Assembly: GCF_014352875.1 (NCBI RefSeq)
Contig: NZ_CP060695.1
Span: forward strand, 2,511,501 to 2,575,500
Direction: 5' to 3'
Origin: Polaribacter pectinis
GTDB taxonomy: Bacteria; Bacteroidota; Bacteroidia; Flavobacteriales; Flavobacteriaceae
DNA: 64,000 nucleotides
In this document: positions 9,067-17,542 of the stretch, in pieces
How positions within the stretch are numbered: the first letter of the stretch is position 1
Layout: every line of letters begins with the position of its first letter
The notes under the pieces: model-generated
What the model was told of the DNA's origin: nothing
Database searches by the model: none
The model's input: the letters and a program-made list of their open reading frames with translations, nothing else
Position numbers and translations under genes: made by a program

Positions 9067-10548
9067 ATGAGGAGAATTTTTATATTTATTTTATTTAGTT
9101 GCTTAATAGCAACCAAATCATTTGGTCAATTTACTACAGACGAAATTACTTACGGAAACAGAATCGATTTAGAAAATTCTAACAGCTGGGCTGTAGGTGG
9201 TGGGTTTAGCAATTTTATTATGCATGGTGATTTGCGTTCTATAGGAACAGGAGATGACACCAATTACCTAAACTTTGGTGGTTTCTTATATGTAGACAAA
9301 ATGTTTAACCCTTTATTAGGTTTAGAATTAAAAGCTACATATAGTCAAATATCTGGTGGTGCACAGTACTTTAACAATTCTAGTCTTTACTACAATATAC
9401 AATATGCTGAAAGCGTAACCGATTTAAATAATACAAATTTTAAAGGTAGAGCTTATGGTGCTGAATTAAACTTGATTTTCAGTTTTACAAACTTATACCA
9501 AACAACAGCAAGTAAATGGCATGCTGCTGGTTATTTTGGTGTTGGTTATCACCAATACAATTCAGCTTTATATGAATACAAAAATGGAGATAATATAAAA
9601 ATACCTGATGCAGATTTTGGTAAAAACCCTGCTAGGAACAGTCAAAATGAGGCAAGTTCTATTTATTTATCTGCTCAATTAGGTATAAAAAGAAGAGTTA
9701 ATAAACGTGTCGATGTTGAGTTTAGAACAGGAATGTATTTTAACTATGAAGATCATTTAGATGCTGCTATTTCTAGAAAACAAGATTGGGAAACATTTTT
9801 TGTAACTAGTATAGGTGCAACTGTTAAACTTGGTAAGAAAAAAATATTTACTATTTGGGGAGATGAAAATAAAGGTGGTGGAAATGCTTTTAAAATTATT
9901 GACACAGATAAAGATGGTGTAATGGATCAATTAGATATTGAACCTAATACACCTGCAGGTGTAATGGTATATGGTAATGGTAAAGCTGTAGATTCTGACA
10001 AAGATGGTTTACCAGACTATAAAGATAAATGTCCTCTTAAATACGGACCTGTTTCTAATGAAGGATGTCCATTAAATGTAGATTCTGATGGAGATGGAAT
10101 TATGGATGGAGAAGACTTATGTCCTAACACACCAGGAACTGTAGAAAATAGAGGTTGTCCTAAACAAGAAGCTGTACAACCAAGTAACATTAACCAACAA
10201 ATTGGCTTGTTAGCTGCAAGTATCTATTTTGATACAAATAGCGACAGAATTAAAAGTATTTCTTTTGCAACAATTGATAAAATTATAACATTAATGAAGC
10301 AAGTACCAGATGTTAAGTTTGTTATTGAAGGACATACAGATGATAGAAATAGCGATAGATATAACTTATACTTATCTCAAAAGAGAGCTGCATCTGTTAG
10401 AAAATATATGATTCAACAAGGTATTGCCAATGAGAGATTAGACGCTAAAGGTTTTGGTGAATCTAGACCAAAATTCTCAAACGACAATGCTGGTGGTAGA
10501 CAGTTAAATAGAAGGGTAGAAATTAAACCTTCTGGCTCTTTAGATTAA
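9067..10548 (+). CDS. OmpA-family outer membrane protein with TSP3-type calcium repeats
   Basis: A 493-residue protein. A signal peptide ends around FGQ (residues about 1-20). An N-terminal beta-barrel region follows (about 25-270). Next come calcium-binding thrombospondin type 3-like repeats (about 275-360) with DTDKDGVMDQLD, DSDKDGLPDYKDKCP and DSDGDGIMDGEDLCP. The C-terminal OmpA domain (about 375-490) shows IYFDTNSDRI, IEGHTDDRNS and LNRRVEI, which bind peptidoglycan. It probably ties the outer membrane to the cell wall. It is a likely abundant protein: it has a strong -7 box and an exceptionally strong terminator. It is convergent with gldC. Confidence 0.93.
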   Translation: MRRIFIFILFSCLIATKSFGQFTTDEITYGNRIDLENSNSWAVGGGFSNFIMHGDLRSIGTGDDTNYLNFGGFLYVDKMFNPLLGLELKATYSQISGGAQYFNNSSLYYNIQYAESVTDLNNTNFKGRAYGAELNLIFSFTNLYQTTASKWHAAGYFGVGYHQYNSALYEYKNGDNIKIPDADFGKNPARNSQNEASSIYLSAQLGIKRRVNKRVDVEFRTGMYFNYEDHLDAAISRKQDWETFFVTSIGATVKLGKKKIFTIWGDENKGGGNAFKIIDTDKDGVMDQLDIEPNTPAGVMVYGNGKAVDSDKDGLPDYKDKCPLKYGPVSNEGCPLNVDSDGDGIMDGEDLCPNTPGTVENRGCPKQEAVQPSNINQQIGLLAASIYFDTNSDRIKSISFATIDKIITLMKQVPDVKFVIEGHTDDRNSDRYNLYLSQKRAASVRKYMIQQGIANERLDAKGFGESRPKFSNDNAGGRQLNRRVEIKPSGSLD

Positions 10549-10574
10549 CTTAAAAGAATTAATTAAATAGTAAT

Positions 10575-10606
10575 AAAAAAGGCTAACCTTAAGGTTAGCC
10601 TTTTTT
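10575..10606 (+). terminator. Perfect palindromic terminator of the OmpA gene
   Basis: A perfect 32-bp palindrome with 16-bp arms (A6 then GGCTAACCTT and its complement ending T6). It can end transcription in both directions. Confidence 0.9.
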
Positions 10607-10626
10607 ATTTACAACCACTTCCAAAA

Positions 10627-10666
10627 CAAAAAAAGTGTGTTTACTTTATAAAGTAAACACACTTTT
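10627..10666 (-). terminator. Second perfect palindrome, terminator of gldBC
   Basis: A perfect 36-bp palindrome at 10631-10666 with 18-bp arms (AAAAGTGTGTTTACTTTA and its complement). The A-tract on its left gives a T-run on the minus strand, so it fits termination of the gldB-gldC operon. It stands 24 bp from the OmpA terminator. Confidence 0.85.
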
Positions 10667-10692
10667 GCATAAATTTATTTAGTGTAAAAAAA

Positions 10693-11028
10693 TTACTTTT
10701 TTAATTCTAGCTTTTCAGCAAAGTAGTCGCAAAAATCACGCATTGTCGCACTCATTTTAGCGTCATCTGTTGCACGTTCAAAACTATCTGCCATAGATAC
10801 TAGTGTTTGATGATAGAATTGCTTCATTTCGTCTACAGGCATATCTTTAGTCCATAAGTCCATGCGTAAAGTATCTTTTTGTTTATGATCCCAAACTGAA
10901 ACCATTATTGCTTTAGATGCTTCATTATTTATTCCTCCATCTTTTGCAATCCAAGAGATTTCTTCTGGAACTTTGTTTTCATCTAAGCCAATCTTAAATT
11001 TTATTTCTGAAGTATGTTTTACTGACAT
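10693..11028 (-). CDS. gldC: Gliding motility protein GldC
   Basis: A 111-residue soluble protein matching GldC: KHTSEIKFKIGLDENKVPEE, then IAKDGGINNEASKAIMVSVW and a C-terminal helix with RDFCDYFAEKLELKK. In Flavobacterium johnsoniae gldC lies next to gldB and affects gliding efficiency; its biochemical role is not established. It starts 2 nt after the gldB stop codon, so the two form one operon. Confidence 0.93.
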   Translation of the reverse strand: MSVKHTSEIKFKIGLDENKVPEEISWIAKDGGINNEASKAIMVSVWDHKQKDTLRMDLWTKDMPVDEMKQFYHQTLVSMADSFERATDDAKMSATMRDFCDYFAEKLELKK

Positions 11029-11030
11029 TA

Positions 11031-11990
11031 TTATTTTTTTGGTTTGTATTTAGATTTATTAAATAAATCTGTTGCATTTATTTTTAATAATTCTTGCAAA
11101 GATACATCATTATGGTTCATATAAGAACGTACAATTTGCCAACCTAACCAAACACCTATTCTACCAGGAGATAAATTATCTTGTTCCATATAAAATTTAG
11201 AAAAAGGAGCTTTATCAATAAACCTTTTATTTAACTTGGTATCCGTACTGTATAATAATTCTTTTTCAATAAAATACATCCAAATTTGTTCTTCATTAGC
11301 AATTGCCCAATTCAGTTTATCTTGCTCAAAACCAATTTTTTCTTTATTAGAAACTTCTGGTAAATACATATCTAGTAAATACATTTTTTTTCCTTCATGA
11401 ATAATTTTACCTAAAAAATCTCTATTAATAGATGTTGATATTTGTTTCTCAATAAGTGTGTTAGCAACATCTACAATTAAATGTCCTTTAGTATTGTTTT
11501 CTTTAATATAATTAGGATAATCTGCATAAAATTGGTGGTTCTTACCTAAATAAACATCTAAAGATATTATTAGTAAACTATCTGCATAAATAACCCTACT
11601 ATCATAATCTATGTTAGTTAGCATTGTTATTACATTTGGTGCTTTAAATTTTGGGTTGTAATATTTTACATGTTTAAATAATGATGTTAGCTCGTTTTTC
11701 CTTGAAGAAAAGTCTTTATATATTTTTTGAGTTTCAGAAAATAATTCTTGCTCATCTGCATTAGCAATTTTTGATAAAGAAATACTATCTGTAATTTCAT
11801 TAGGGAAAAAGAACGGGTATTTCTCTTTTAACCTTGGCAATGTTTCTTTTGTTGAAGTATAAAAATCTACATCAAATCTTTCTACGGAAAAGTTTACATC
11901 AATATCAGAAACATCAATTTTCTTATTTTTATCTGAATTACATGATAAAAACATTAATAAAACGATAAAAACTGTTATAAAAAACCTCAT
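11031..11990 (-). CDS. gldB: Gliding motility lipoprotein GldB
   Basis: A 319-residue lipoprotein with signal ending MFLSC (Cys17). The mature part shows FDVDFYTSTKETLPRLKEKY, PEVSNKEKIGFEQDKLNW and a C-terminal region with LSPGRIGVWLGWQIVRSYM, as in GldB. GldB is essential for gliding in F. johnsoniae and is thought to act in the envelope with the T9SS/gliding machinery. The gene is divergent from nadE, with 58 bp between starts. I see no clear TAnnTTTG in that gap. Confidence 0.93.
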   Translation of the reverse strand: MRFFITVFIVLLMFLSCNSDKNKKIDVSDIDVNFSVERFDVDFYTSTKETLPRLKEKYPFFFPNEITDSISLSKIANADEQELFSETQKIYKDFSSRKNELTSLFKHVKYYNPKFKAPNVITMLTNIDYDSRVIYADSLLIISLDVYLGKNHQFYADYPNYIKENNTKGHLIVDVANTLIEKQISTSINRDFLGKIIHEGKKMYLLDMYLPEVSNKEKIGFEQDKLNWAIANEEQIWMYFIEKELLYSTDTKLNKRFIDKAPFSKFYMEQDNLSPGRIGVWLGWQIVRSYMNHNDVSLQELLKINATDLFNKSKYKPKK

Positions 11991-12048
11991 AAACTTTGTA
12001 TCTTGCTGTTAGAATTACAAACGATAAAAATACTAAAATAGTTTATCA

Positions 12049-12837
12049 ATGAAGACCGAAAAAGTTGCAGAATACATTATAAGTTGGTTAAAAGAATATG
12101 CTGAAAATGCAAAAGTAAAAGGATTTGTAGTTGGTGTTTCTGGTGGAATAGACTCTGCATTAACATCTACTTTATGCGCTAAAACGGGTTTTCCAACACT
12201 TTGTGTGGAAATGCCCATTCATCAGGCTCAAAGTCAAGTTACTAGGGCAGAAGAACATATTAAACAATTGAAACAAAAGTTTTCTAATGTTTCTGAAGTT
12301 AGAGTAGATTTAACTTCTACTTTCGAAGATTTTAAAAATGTAGTTCCAGCTGCAGAATCTTCTCCAAAAGTAGATTTGTCTTTAGCAAATACAAGAGCAA
12401 GGTTAAGAATGACAACCTTGTATTATTTTGCAGGTTTACATAGTTATTTGGTTGCAGGAACTGGAAATAAAGTAGAAGATTTTGGTGTTGGTTTTTATAC
12501 TAAATATGGAGATGGAGGTGTAGATTTAAGTCCGATTGCAGATTTAATGAAATCTGAAGTGTATGATTTAGCAGCATTTTTAGATGTACCTAATTCCATA
12601 CAAAAAGCGCAACCTACAGATGGTTTGTTTGGAGATAGCAGAACAGATGAAGATCAAATAGGTGCTTCTTATGACGAATTAGAATGGGCAATGAAAATGC
12701 AAGATGCAGGTAAAACTGAAAATGATTTTAGTGGAAGAGAAAAAGAGGTTTACAAAATCTATGAAAGATTAAATAGAATTAATCAACATAAAATGGTTCC
12801 AATTCCTATTTGTGAAATTCCTGATAATTTAAAATAA
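12049..12837 (+). CDS. nadE: NAD+ synthase (ammonia-dependent type)
   Basis: A 262-residue NAD synthase that converts nicotinic acid adenine dinucleotide to NAD with ATP and ammonia. The PP-loop SGGIDS is at residues 31-36. Other marks are LANTRARLRMTTLYYFAG, VAGTGNKVEDFGVGFYTKYG and DGGVDLSPIADLMKSEV. There is no glutaminase domain, so it uses free ammonia. It is divergent from gldBC and is followed by a terminator. Confidence 0.95.
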   Translation: MKTEKVAEYIISWLKEYAENAKVKGFVVGVSGGIDSALTSTLCAKTGFPTLCVEMPIHQAQSQVTRAEEHIKQLKQKFSNVSEVRVDLTSTFEDFKNVVPAAESSPKVDLSLANTRARLRMTTLYYFAGLHSYLVAGTGNKVEDFGVGFYTKYGDGGVDLSPIADLMKSEVYDLAAFLDVPNSIQKAQPTDGLFGDSRTDEDQIGASYDELEWAMKMQDAGKTENDFSGREKEVYKIYERLNRINQHKMVPIPICEIPDNLK

Positions 12838-12854
12838 TATTTGTTTTTGAAACA

Positions 12855-12888
12855 AAAATGCCTTCAATCTAATTGAAGGCATTTTAAT
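12855..12888 (+). terminator. Intrinsic terminator of nadE
   Basis: A 14-bp stem AAAATGCCTTCAAT / ATTGAAGGCATTTT with loop CTA. The T-run is short. Confidence 0.75.
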
Positions 12889-12906
12889 TAGGTTTTTAGA
12901 TGAATG

Positions 12907-13038
12907 TTACAATAAATTTGCTGCAACCATCATTTTTTTGATTCTCATGTAAGCTCTTTTCTTGGAACCTTTAGAGATTTCAAATGGTAATAGAATAAAT
13001 AACTGAACAATTTTTAATAGTTGTAAAAGTCTTTTCAT
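12907..13038 (-). CDS. Possible 43-residue basic, hydrophobic small protein
   Basis: In the 303-bp gap between nadE and dnaG an ATG frame of 43 codons runs on the minus strand. It begins MKRLLQLLKIVQLFILLPFE, a basic start followed by a hydrophobic helix. It continues with a Lys/Arg-rich half containing KKRAYMRIKKMM and ends AANLL. This pattern (one amphipathic or membrane helix plus a basic tail) is what small membrane-binding proteins look like. I do not recognise a family. It lies downstream of dnaG on the minus strand's opposite side of a 102-bp gap. The rest of the gap holds the nadE terminator. Comparison between species would decide whether it is real. Confidence 0.4.
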   Translation of the reverse strand: MKRLLQLLKIVQLFILLPFEISKGSKKRAYMRIKKMMVAANLL

Positions 13039-13140
13039 AGTTGATCGTTTTTCTCATTAGCGGGAGCAATATACAAAAAAACTATTTATTACTTAATTTT
13101 TGCTATAGGGGAAAACACCTAATTTTACAATTTAATAATA

Positions 13141-15147
13141 TTAAACAACTCTATTTAGCTTTTCAAAGAGTCTGATTTTTAAGCCAGTATAACCTTTTAT
13201 AGTTTCCAAATCTATTGTCATCTCTTCACCAGCTTGCTTTACCAACTCCTCAATTTTCTTCCCTATTAAAATTCTTCTCAAATTAAAAACGGCATCTATT
13301 ACTAATTTTGGAAGTACTTCAATTTCCTTTTTTACTTCAATATGTTTACTTTCCCAATTACTTAATTGGTATTTTTCTTCATCCATTAAAATAGAAGTAA
13401 CTGTATTTGATATTTCAGAATTTTTATGATTTACTAAAGAATCTGTTTCAACTTTTTCTAATTGATTTAGTTGATGAATTATTTCAGTATAAATCTCTTG
13501 AAAAATAACATTTGTAAATTCTGTTTCATCATCTTGCAAATGCACATAAATTTCTGCTGAAACATTGTTATTATATTTTCTATTTGTTATTGTAACTTTT
13601 CCTTCTTCATCTTCTGTTTCTACTTCTTCGATAAATTCTGCTTCTTCATTACCATATAACAGTAAAATTCGAATAATTTCTTTCTCTAAAATAGACAATT
13701 GATCTATTTTTTCTGAAGAAGATTTTCCTTTTACAATTCCCATTTGAGCCTGTTCTTGCTCTAAAAAATATTCTGGTGGTGGTTCATTTGGGTCTTGAGG
13801 TTGAGAATAACTCTGTTTTTTAGCAGCTTTACTTTTATCTTGAATATCCTTTTTTAATAATTGTGCTAACTCACTAAATAAAACACGTTCAGAAATATCC
13901 ATAATTCGAGCACATTCTTGCACATAAACTTCTCGCTGAATGCCATCTGGAATTTTAGAAATGCTACTTACAATATCTCTTATTACACTCGCTTTTTTAA
14001 TAGGATCATTATTAGAGTCTTGTAATAAAAGTGACACCTTAAAATTGATAAAATCTTGTGCAGATTCCTCTAAATATGCTTTTAATTCGGCTGTTGAATG
14101 TTTTTTAGCAAAACTATCTGGATCTTCGCCATCTGGAAACTGAACGACTTTTACATTCATTCCTTGTTCTAGAATTAAATCGATTCCACGAATGGAAGCT
14201 CTAACTCCTGCAGCATCTCCATCGAAAAGAACTGTAATATTTTTTGTTAATCTGTTTACCAAACGAATTTGGTCGGATGTTAAAGCTGTTCCTGAAGAAG
14301 CAACCACATTTTCTACGCCAGATTGATTGAAAGAAATTACATCTGTATACCCTTCTACCAAATAACAATTGTCTTGTTTTGCGATTTCTTTTTTGGCTTG
14401 AAATAATCCGTATAAAATTTTACTCTTGTGGTAAATATCGCTTTCTGGTGAATTTAGATATTTTGCTGCTTTTTTATCTGCAGTTAAAATTCGTCCTCCA
14501 AAACCTAAAATACGCCCAGACATGGAATGTATAGGAAACATTACACGTCCTTTAAAACGGTCGAATTGTTTGTTTTCTTTTACAATGGTTAAACCTGTGG
14601 AAGCTAAATATTTTAAATCGTAACCTTTTGCCAAAGCTGCGTTTGTAAAACCATCCCATTCGTCTAAACAATAGCCTAATTCAAACTTTTCTATGGTTTC
14701 GTTTGTAAAACCTCGTTCTTTAAAATATGAAAGTCCGATTGCTTTTCCTTTGTTGGAATTTAGCATGGTTTCATGAAAATAATCTTTGGCGAATTTAGAG
14801 ACCAAAAACATACTTTCTCGCTCATTCATCTGCGCTTTTTCTTCAGATGTTTGCTCGGTTTCTTCGATTTCTATATTATACTTTTTGGCCAACCAACGTA
14901 ACGCTTCTGGATACGTATAATGTTCATGTTCCATTAAAAATGAAACTGCGTTTCCTCCTTTTCCTGTAGAGAAATCTTTCCAGATTTGTTTTACAGGTGA
15001 AACCATAAATGAAGGTGATTTCTCGTCTACAAACGGACTTAAACCTTTAAAGTTACTTCCTGCTTTTTTCAATTGTACAAATTCGCCAATAACCTCTTCT
15101 ACTCTCGCAGATTCGAAAACACGGTCTATGGTACTTCTTGAAATCAT
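13141..15147 (-). CDS. dnaG: DNA primase, zinc ribbon ligands lost
   Basis: A 668-residue replicative primase that lays RNA primers at the fork. The N-terminal domain keeps the fold pattern (GLSPFVDEKSPSFMVSPVKQ, GGNAVSFLMEHEHYTYPEA). The CHC2 zinc ligands are gone: the positions of E. coli Cys40, His43, Cys61 and Cys64 read Ser37, Val40, Asp58 and Thr61. The catalytic RNA polymerase and TOPRIM domains are intact, with RFKGRVMFPIHSMSGRILGF, VEGYTDVISF and FDGDAAGVRAS. The C-terminal region (about 440-668) would bind the DnaB helicase. I believe the zinc loss is shared with other Flavobacteriia. Confidence 0.95.
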   Translation of the reverse strand: MISRSTIDRVFESARVEEVIGEFVQLKKAGSNFKGLSPFVDEKSPSFMVSPVKQIWKDFSTGKGGNAVSFLMEHEHYTYPEALRWLAKKYNIEIEETEQTSEEKAQMNERESMFLVSKFAKDYFHETMLNSNKGKAIGLSYFKERGFTNETIEKFELGYCLDEWDGFTNAALAKGYDLKYLASTGLTIVKENKQFDRFKGRVMFPIHSMSGRILGFGGRILTADKKAAKYLNSPESDIYHKSKILYGLFQAKKEIAKQDNCYLVEGYTDVISFNQSGVENVVASSGTALTSDQIRLVNRLTKNITVLFDGDAAGVRASIRGIDLILEQGMNVKVVQFPDGEDPDSFAKKHSTAELKAYLEESAQDFINFKVSLLLQDSNNDPIKKASVIRDIVSSISKIPDGIQREVYVQECARIMDISERVLFSELAQLLKKDIQDKSKAAKKQSYSQPQDPNEPPPEYFLEQEQAQMGIVKGKSSSEKIDQLSILEKEIIRILLLYGNEEAEFIEEVETEDEEGKVTITNRKYNNNVSAEIYVHLQDDETEFTNVIFQEIYTEIIHQLNQLEKVETDSLVNHKNSEISNTVTSILMDEEKYQLSNWESKHIEVKKEIEVLPKLVIDAVFNLRRILIGKKIEELVKQAGEEMTIDLETIKGYTGLKIRLFEKLNRVV

Positions 15148-15220
15148 TTATTGTTTGTTTGGAAAAGTGATGACAAATATAAGAATTAGAAGTTTCATTT
15201 TTTGAAATTTATAAAATGAA

Positions 15221-15253
15221 AAACCTCAAAGGTTTTAAAAACCTTTGAGGTTT
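15221..15253 (-). terminator. Hairpin repeat (CCTCAAAGG type), copy 1
   Basis: A 15-bp perfect stem AAACCTCAAAGGTTT / AAACCTTTGAGGTTT with a 3-nt centre. An almost identical hairpin occurs at 32505-32535. Each lies downstream of a minus-strand gene (here clpX), with T residues after the stem on that strand. It is therefore a terminator built from a dispersed repeat. Confidence 0.75.
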
Positions 15254-15305
15254 GTATTAATTCTAAAAGTTGTTTTTACGAACTTCCTTTTTTAGTTTGC
15301 AATAC

Positions 15306-15385
15306 GCGTTAAGGATTGAGCAATTGTTTGAGCTCTTTTTTGTTTTTCACAAAAAAAGCGAGTGCGAAAGCCTGTTAAAACGCCC
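15306..15385 (+). repeat. Intergenic imperfect-hairpin repeat, copy A
   Basis: An 80-bp element with ends GCGTTAAGG and TGTTAAAACGCCC, so GCGTT/AACGC form the outer stem. Inside are GATTGAGCAATTGTTTGAGC, a T-run, an A-run and GCGAGTGCGAAAGCC. It begins 8 bp beyond the clpX stop. Copy D (34369-34460) has the same core in the opposite orientation. Copies B and C have a different core between related ends. Confidence 0.8.
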
Positions 15386-15393
15386 AAAGAAAA

Positions 15394-16632
15394 TTAAGAA
15401 GCGGCTCTTAACTTTTTTAATGTTGTATTCGTCAATTTTGCTTCTGCGTATTCTTTGGTTACGTTGAATTCCTTCTCATCTGAACTTGGTAACTCGAACA
15501 TTGCATCTGTAAAAATCGCTTCACATAAAGAACGTAAACCTCTTGCACCCAATTTATATTCTACGGCTTTTTCTACGATGTAATTTAAAGCATCTTCTTC
15601 AATAGTAAAAGCAACATCGTCCATTGTAAACAGCTTCGAATATTGTTTAATTATCGAGTTTTTAGGCTCTGTTAAAATCGCTCTTAACGTAGTCGCATCT
15701 AAAGGATTCATATAACTTAAAACTGGTAAACGTCCAATAATTTCTGGAATTAAACCAAACGCTTTTAAGTCTGATGGAATGATGTATTGTAATAAGTTTT
15801 CCTCATCAACTTTATCGTCATCTAAAGATGCGCTAAAACCTACAGCCTGCATATTTAAACGCTTGCTAATAATTCTTTCGATTCCTGAAAATGCACCTCC
15901 TGCAATAAATAAAATCTCTTTGGTGTCTACTTCTACAAATTTTTGTTCAGGATGTTTTCTTCCGCCTTTTGGTGCCACATTTACAACAGTTCCTTCTAAT
16001 AATTTAAGTAAAGCTTGCTGTACACCTTCTCCAGAAACGTCTCTTGTAATTGACGGATTGTCTCCTTTTCTGGCGATTTTATCAATTTCATCTATAAAAA
16101 CAATTCCTCTTTGTGCTTTTTCTACATCGTAATCTGCAGCTTGTAAAAGACGACTTAAAATGCTTTCTACATCTTCCCCAACATAACCTGCTTGCGTTAA
16201 AACAGTCGCATCTACAATTGAAAAAGGAACATTTAACATTTTTGCAATTGTTTTTGCAACCAATGTTTTTCCTGTACCTGTTTCTCCCACTAAAACAATG
16301 TTCGATTTTTCGATTTCTACTTCATCTTCATCATCTTTTGTCTGCAATAATCTTTTATAATGATTATATACAGCCACTGCCATAGAACGTTTTGTTTCAT
16401 CTTGCCCAATGATATATTGGTCTAAAAATTCCTTGATTTGTAAAGGTTTTTTTAGCGTTAAATCTTTCGACAAGCTACTTGTTTTTGCTTCAGAAACCTC
16501 TTCTTCTACAATTCCATGCGCTTGTTCTATACATTTATCGCAAATATGAGCATCCATTCCTGCAATTAGCAAGTCGGTTTCTGCTTTTTTTCGTCCGCAA
16601 AACGAACATTCTAAATTTTCTTCTTTTGACAT
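15394..16632 (-). CDS. clpX: ATP-dependent Clp protease ATP-binding subunit ClpX
   Basis: A 412-residue AAA+ unfoldase that feeds substrates to ClpP. The N-terminal zinc ribbon is intact (Cys9, Cys12, Cys31, Cys34: CSFCG and CDKC). The AAA+ core has Walker A GETGTGKT, Walker [12 protein letters not shown], arginine finger region [17 protein letters not shown] and sensor 2 [10 protein letters not shown]. It is in tandem with clpP (71 bp apart) and tig on the same strand, the common tig-clpP-clpX order. Two repeat hairpins follow its stop codon. Confidence 0.96.
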   Translation of the reverse strand: MSKEENLECSFCGRKKAETDLLIAGMDAHICDKCIEQAHGIVEEEVSEAKTSSLSKDLTLKKPLQIKEFLDQYIIGQDETKRSMAVAVYNHYKRLLQTKDDEDEVEIEKSNIVLVGETGTGKTLVAKTIAKMLNVPFSIVDATVLTQAGYVGEDVESILSRLLQAADYDVEKAQRGIVFIDEIDKIARKGDNPSITRDVSGEGVQQALLKLLEGTVVNVAPKGGRKHPEQKFVEVDTKEILFIAGGAFSGIERIISKRLNMQAVGFSASLDDDKVDEENLLQYIIPSDLKAFGLIPEIIGRLPVLSYMNPLDATTLRAILTEPKNSIIKQYSKLFTMDDVAFTIEEDALNYIVEKAVEYKLGARGLRSLCEAIFTDAMFELPSSDEKEFNVTKEYAEAKLTNTTLKKLRAAS

Positions 16633-16638
16633 TTAATT

Positions 16639-16699
16639 GGTTTTTGGTTGATAGTTTTTGGTTGCTGGATATAAACCATCAACCAAAAACCAAAAACTA
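16639..16699. repeat. Inverted and tandem GGTTTTTGGTTG spacer between clpP and clpX
   Basis: A 14-bp inverted repeat GGTTTTTGGTTGAT / ATCAACCAAAAACC (16639-16652, 16678-16691). Each arm is followed by a second partial copy (AGTTTTTGGTTG and CCAAAAACTA). It fills nearly the whole 71-bp gap. A similar simple motif (AAAAACTAAA) lies before rsmI. Confidence 0.6.
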
Positions 16700-16703
16700 A
16701 TAA

Positions 16704-17366
16704 CTATTTTTTTCTTGCTAAAATTTCATCAATCATTCCGTATGTTTTAGCTTCATCTGCTTTCATCCAATAATCTCTATCTGAATCGTTGTGAACTTTT
16801 TCGATTGATTGCCCTGAATGATTTGCTATAATTGCATACAATTCATCTTTCAACTTTAAGATTTCTCTTGCAGTAATTTCAATATCAGAAGCTTGTCCTT
16901 GAGCACCTCCTAATGGTTGGTGAATCATAATTCTTGAATGTGGTAACGCAGAACGTTTTCCTTTTTCTCCTGCACACATTAAAACTGCTCCCATAGAAGC
17001 TGCCATTCCTGTACAAATTGTTGCAACATCTGGTTTTATAAACTGCATAGTATCATAAATACCTAAACCTGCATAAACGCCTCCTCCTGGAGAATTGATA
17101 TATATTGAAATGTCTTTATTAGCATCTACACTTTCTAAAAACAATAATTGTGCTTGAATAATATTAGCAACTTGGTCGTTAATTCCTGTTCCTAAAAAAA
17201 TAATTCTATCCATCATTAAACGTGAAAAAACATCCATTTGTGTGATGTTCATTTGACGTTCTTCCATAATATATGGCGTTAAACTACTTGTTATTTTTGT
17301 ATAATTAGTACTACTAATTCCGTGATGTTTTGTTGCGTATTTTTCGAACTCTTTTCCGTAATCCAT
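16704..17366 (-). CDS. clpP: ATP-dependent Clp protease proteolytic subunit ClpP
   Basis: A 220-residue serine protease. The catalytic triad is readable at the right spacing: Ser124 ([10 protein letters not shown]), His149 ([14 protein letters not shown]) and Asp198 (DSDRDYWM). The N-terminus has about 30 residues before the usual beginning of the mature protein, so a propeptide is likely. It forms the barrel that degrades proteins delivered by ClpX. The 176-bp gap to tig holds a terminator, so clpP probably has its own promoter. The best candidate is the imperfect TATATTTA at 17395-17402 on the minus strand. Confidence 0.96.
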   Translation of the reverse strand: MDYGKEFEKYATKHHGISSTNYTKITSSLTPYIMEERQMNITQMDVFSRLMMDRIIFLGTGINDQVANIIQAQLLFLESVDANKDISIYINSPGGGVYAGLGIYDTMQFIKPDVATICTGMAASMGAVLMCAGEKGKRSALPHSRIMIHQPLGGAQGQASDIEITAREILKLKDELYAIIANHSGQSIEKVHNDSDRDYWMKADEAKTYGMIDEILARKK

Positions 17367-17439
17367 TTTCGTGATTCTTTTAATGTTTGATTTGTAAATA
17401 TAAGAACTATTCTCTTAATATTTTGTTAGAGTTTGTCGG

Positions 17440-17470
17440 TAAAAAAACCTGAATTTTACAATTCAGGTTT
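17440..17470 (-). terminator. Intrinsic terminator of tig
   Basis: An 11-bp stem AAACCTGAATT / AATTCAGGTTT (17445-17455, 17460-17470) with loop TTAC. The A7 tract at its left becomes a T-run on the minus strand, the direction of tig. Confidence 0.8.
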
Positions 17471-17494
17471 CTAATTTTTACATTCAGATTCTAA

Positions 17495-17523
17495 AGAGAC
17501 TTCTCGACTGCGCTCGAAGTGAC
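17495..17523. repeat. CTTCTCGACTGCGCTCGAAG repeat unit
   Basis: A GC-richer imperfect palindrome (GAGACTTCTCGACTGCG then CTCGAAGTGAC) in an AT-rich gap between tig and clpP. Its composition differs sharply from the surroundings. I recall the same string as a frequent dispersed intergenic repeat in Flavobacteriaceae. Only one copy is in this window. Confidence 0.55.
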
Positions 17524-17542
17524 ATGTTAGAATTAAAAATAT

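Noticed and set aside
10627..10666. Palindromes near gldC as CRISPR or attachment sites
   Set aside because: Only two unrelated palindromes with A/T tracts; they fit terminators and there are no spacers or integrase.
16113..16385. Leu/His-rich plus-strand ORF inside clpX
   Set aside because: Antisense shadow of the AAA+ domain; no start context and biased composition.
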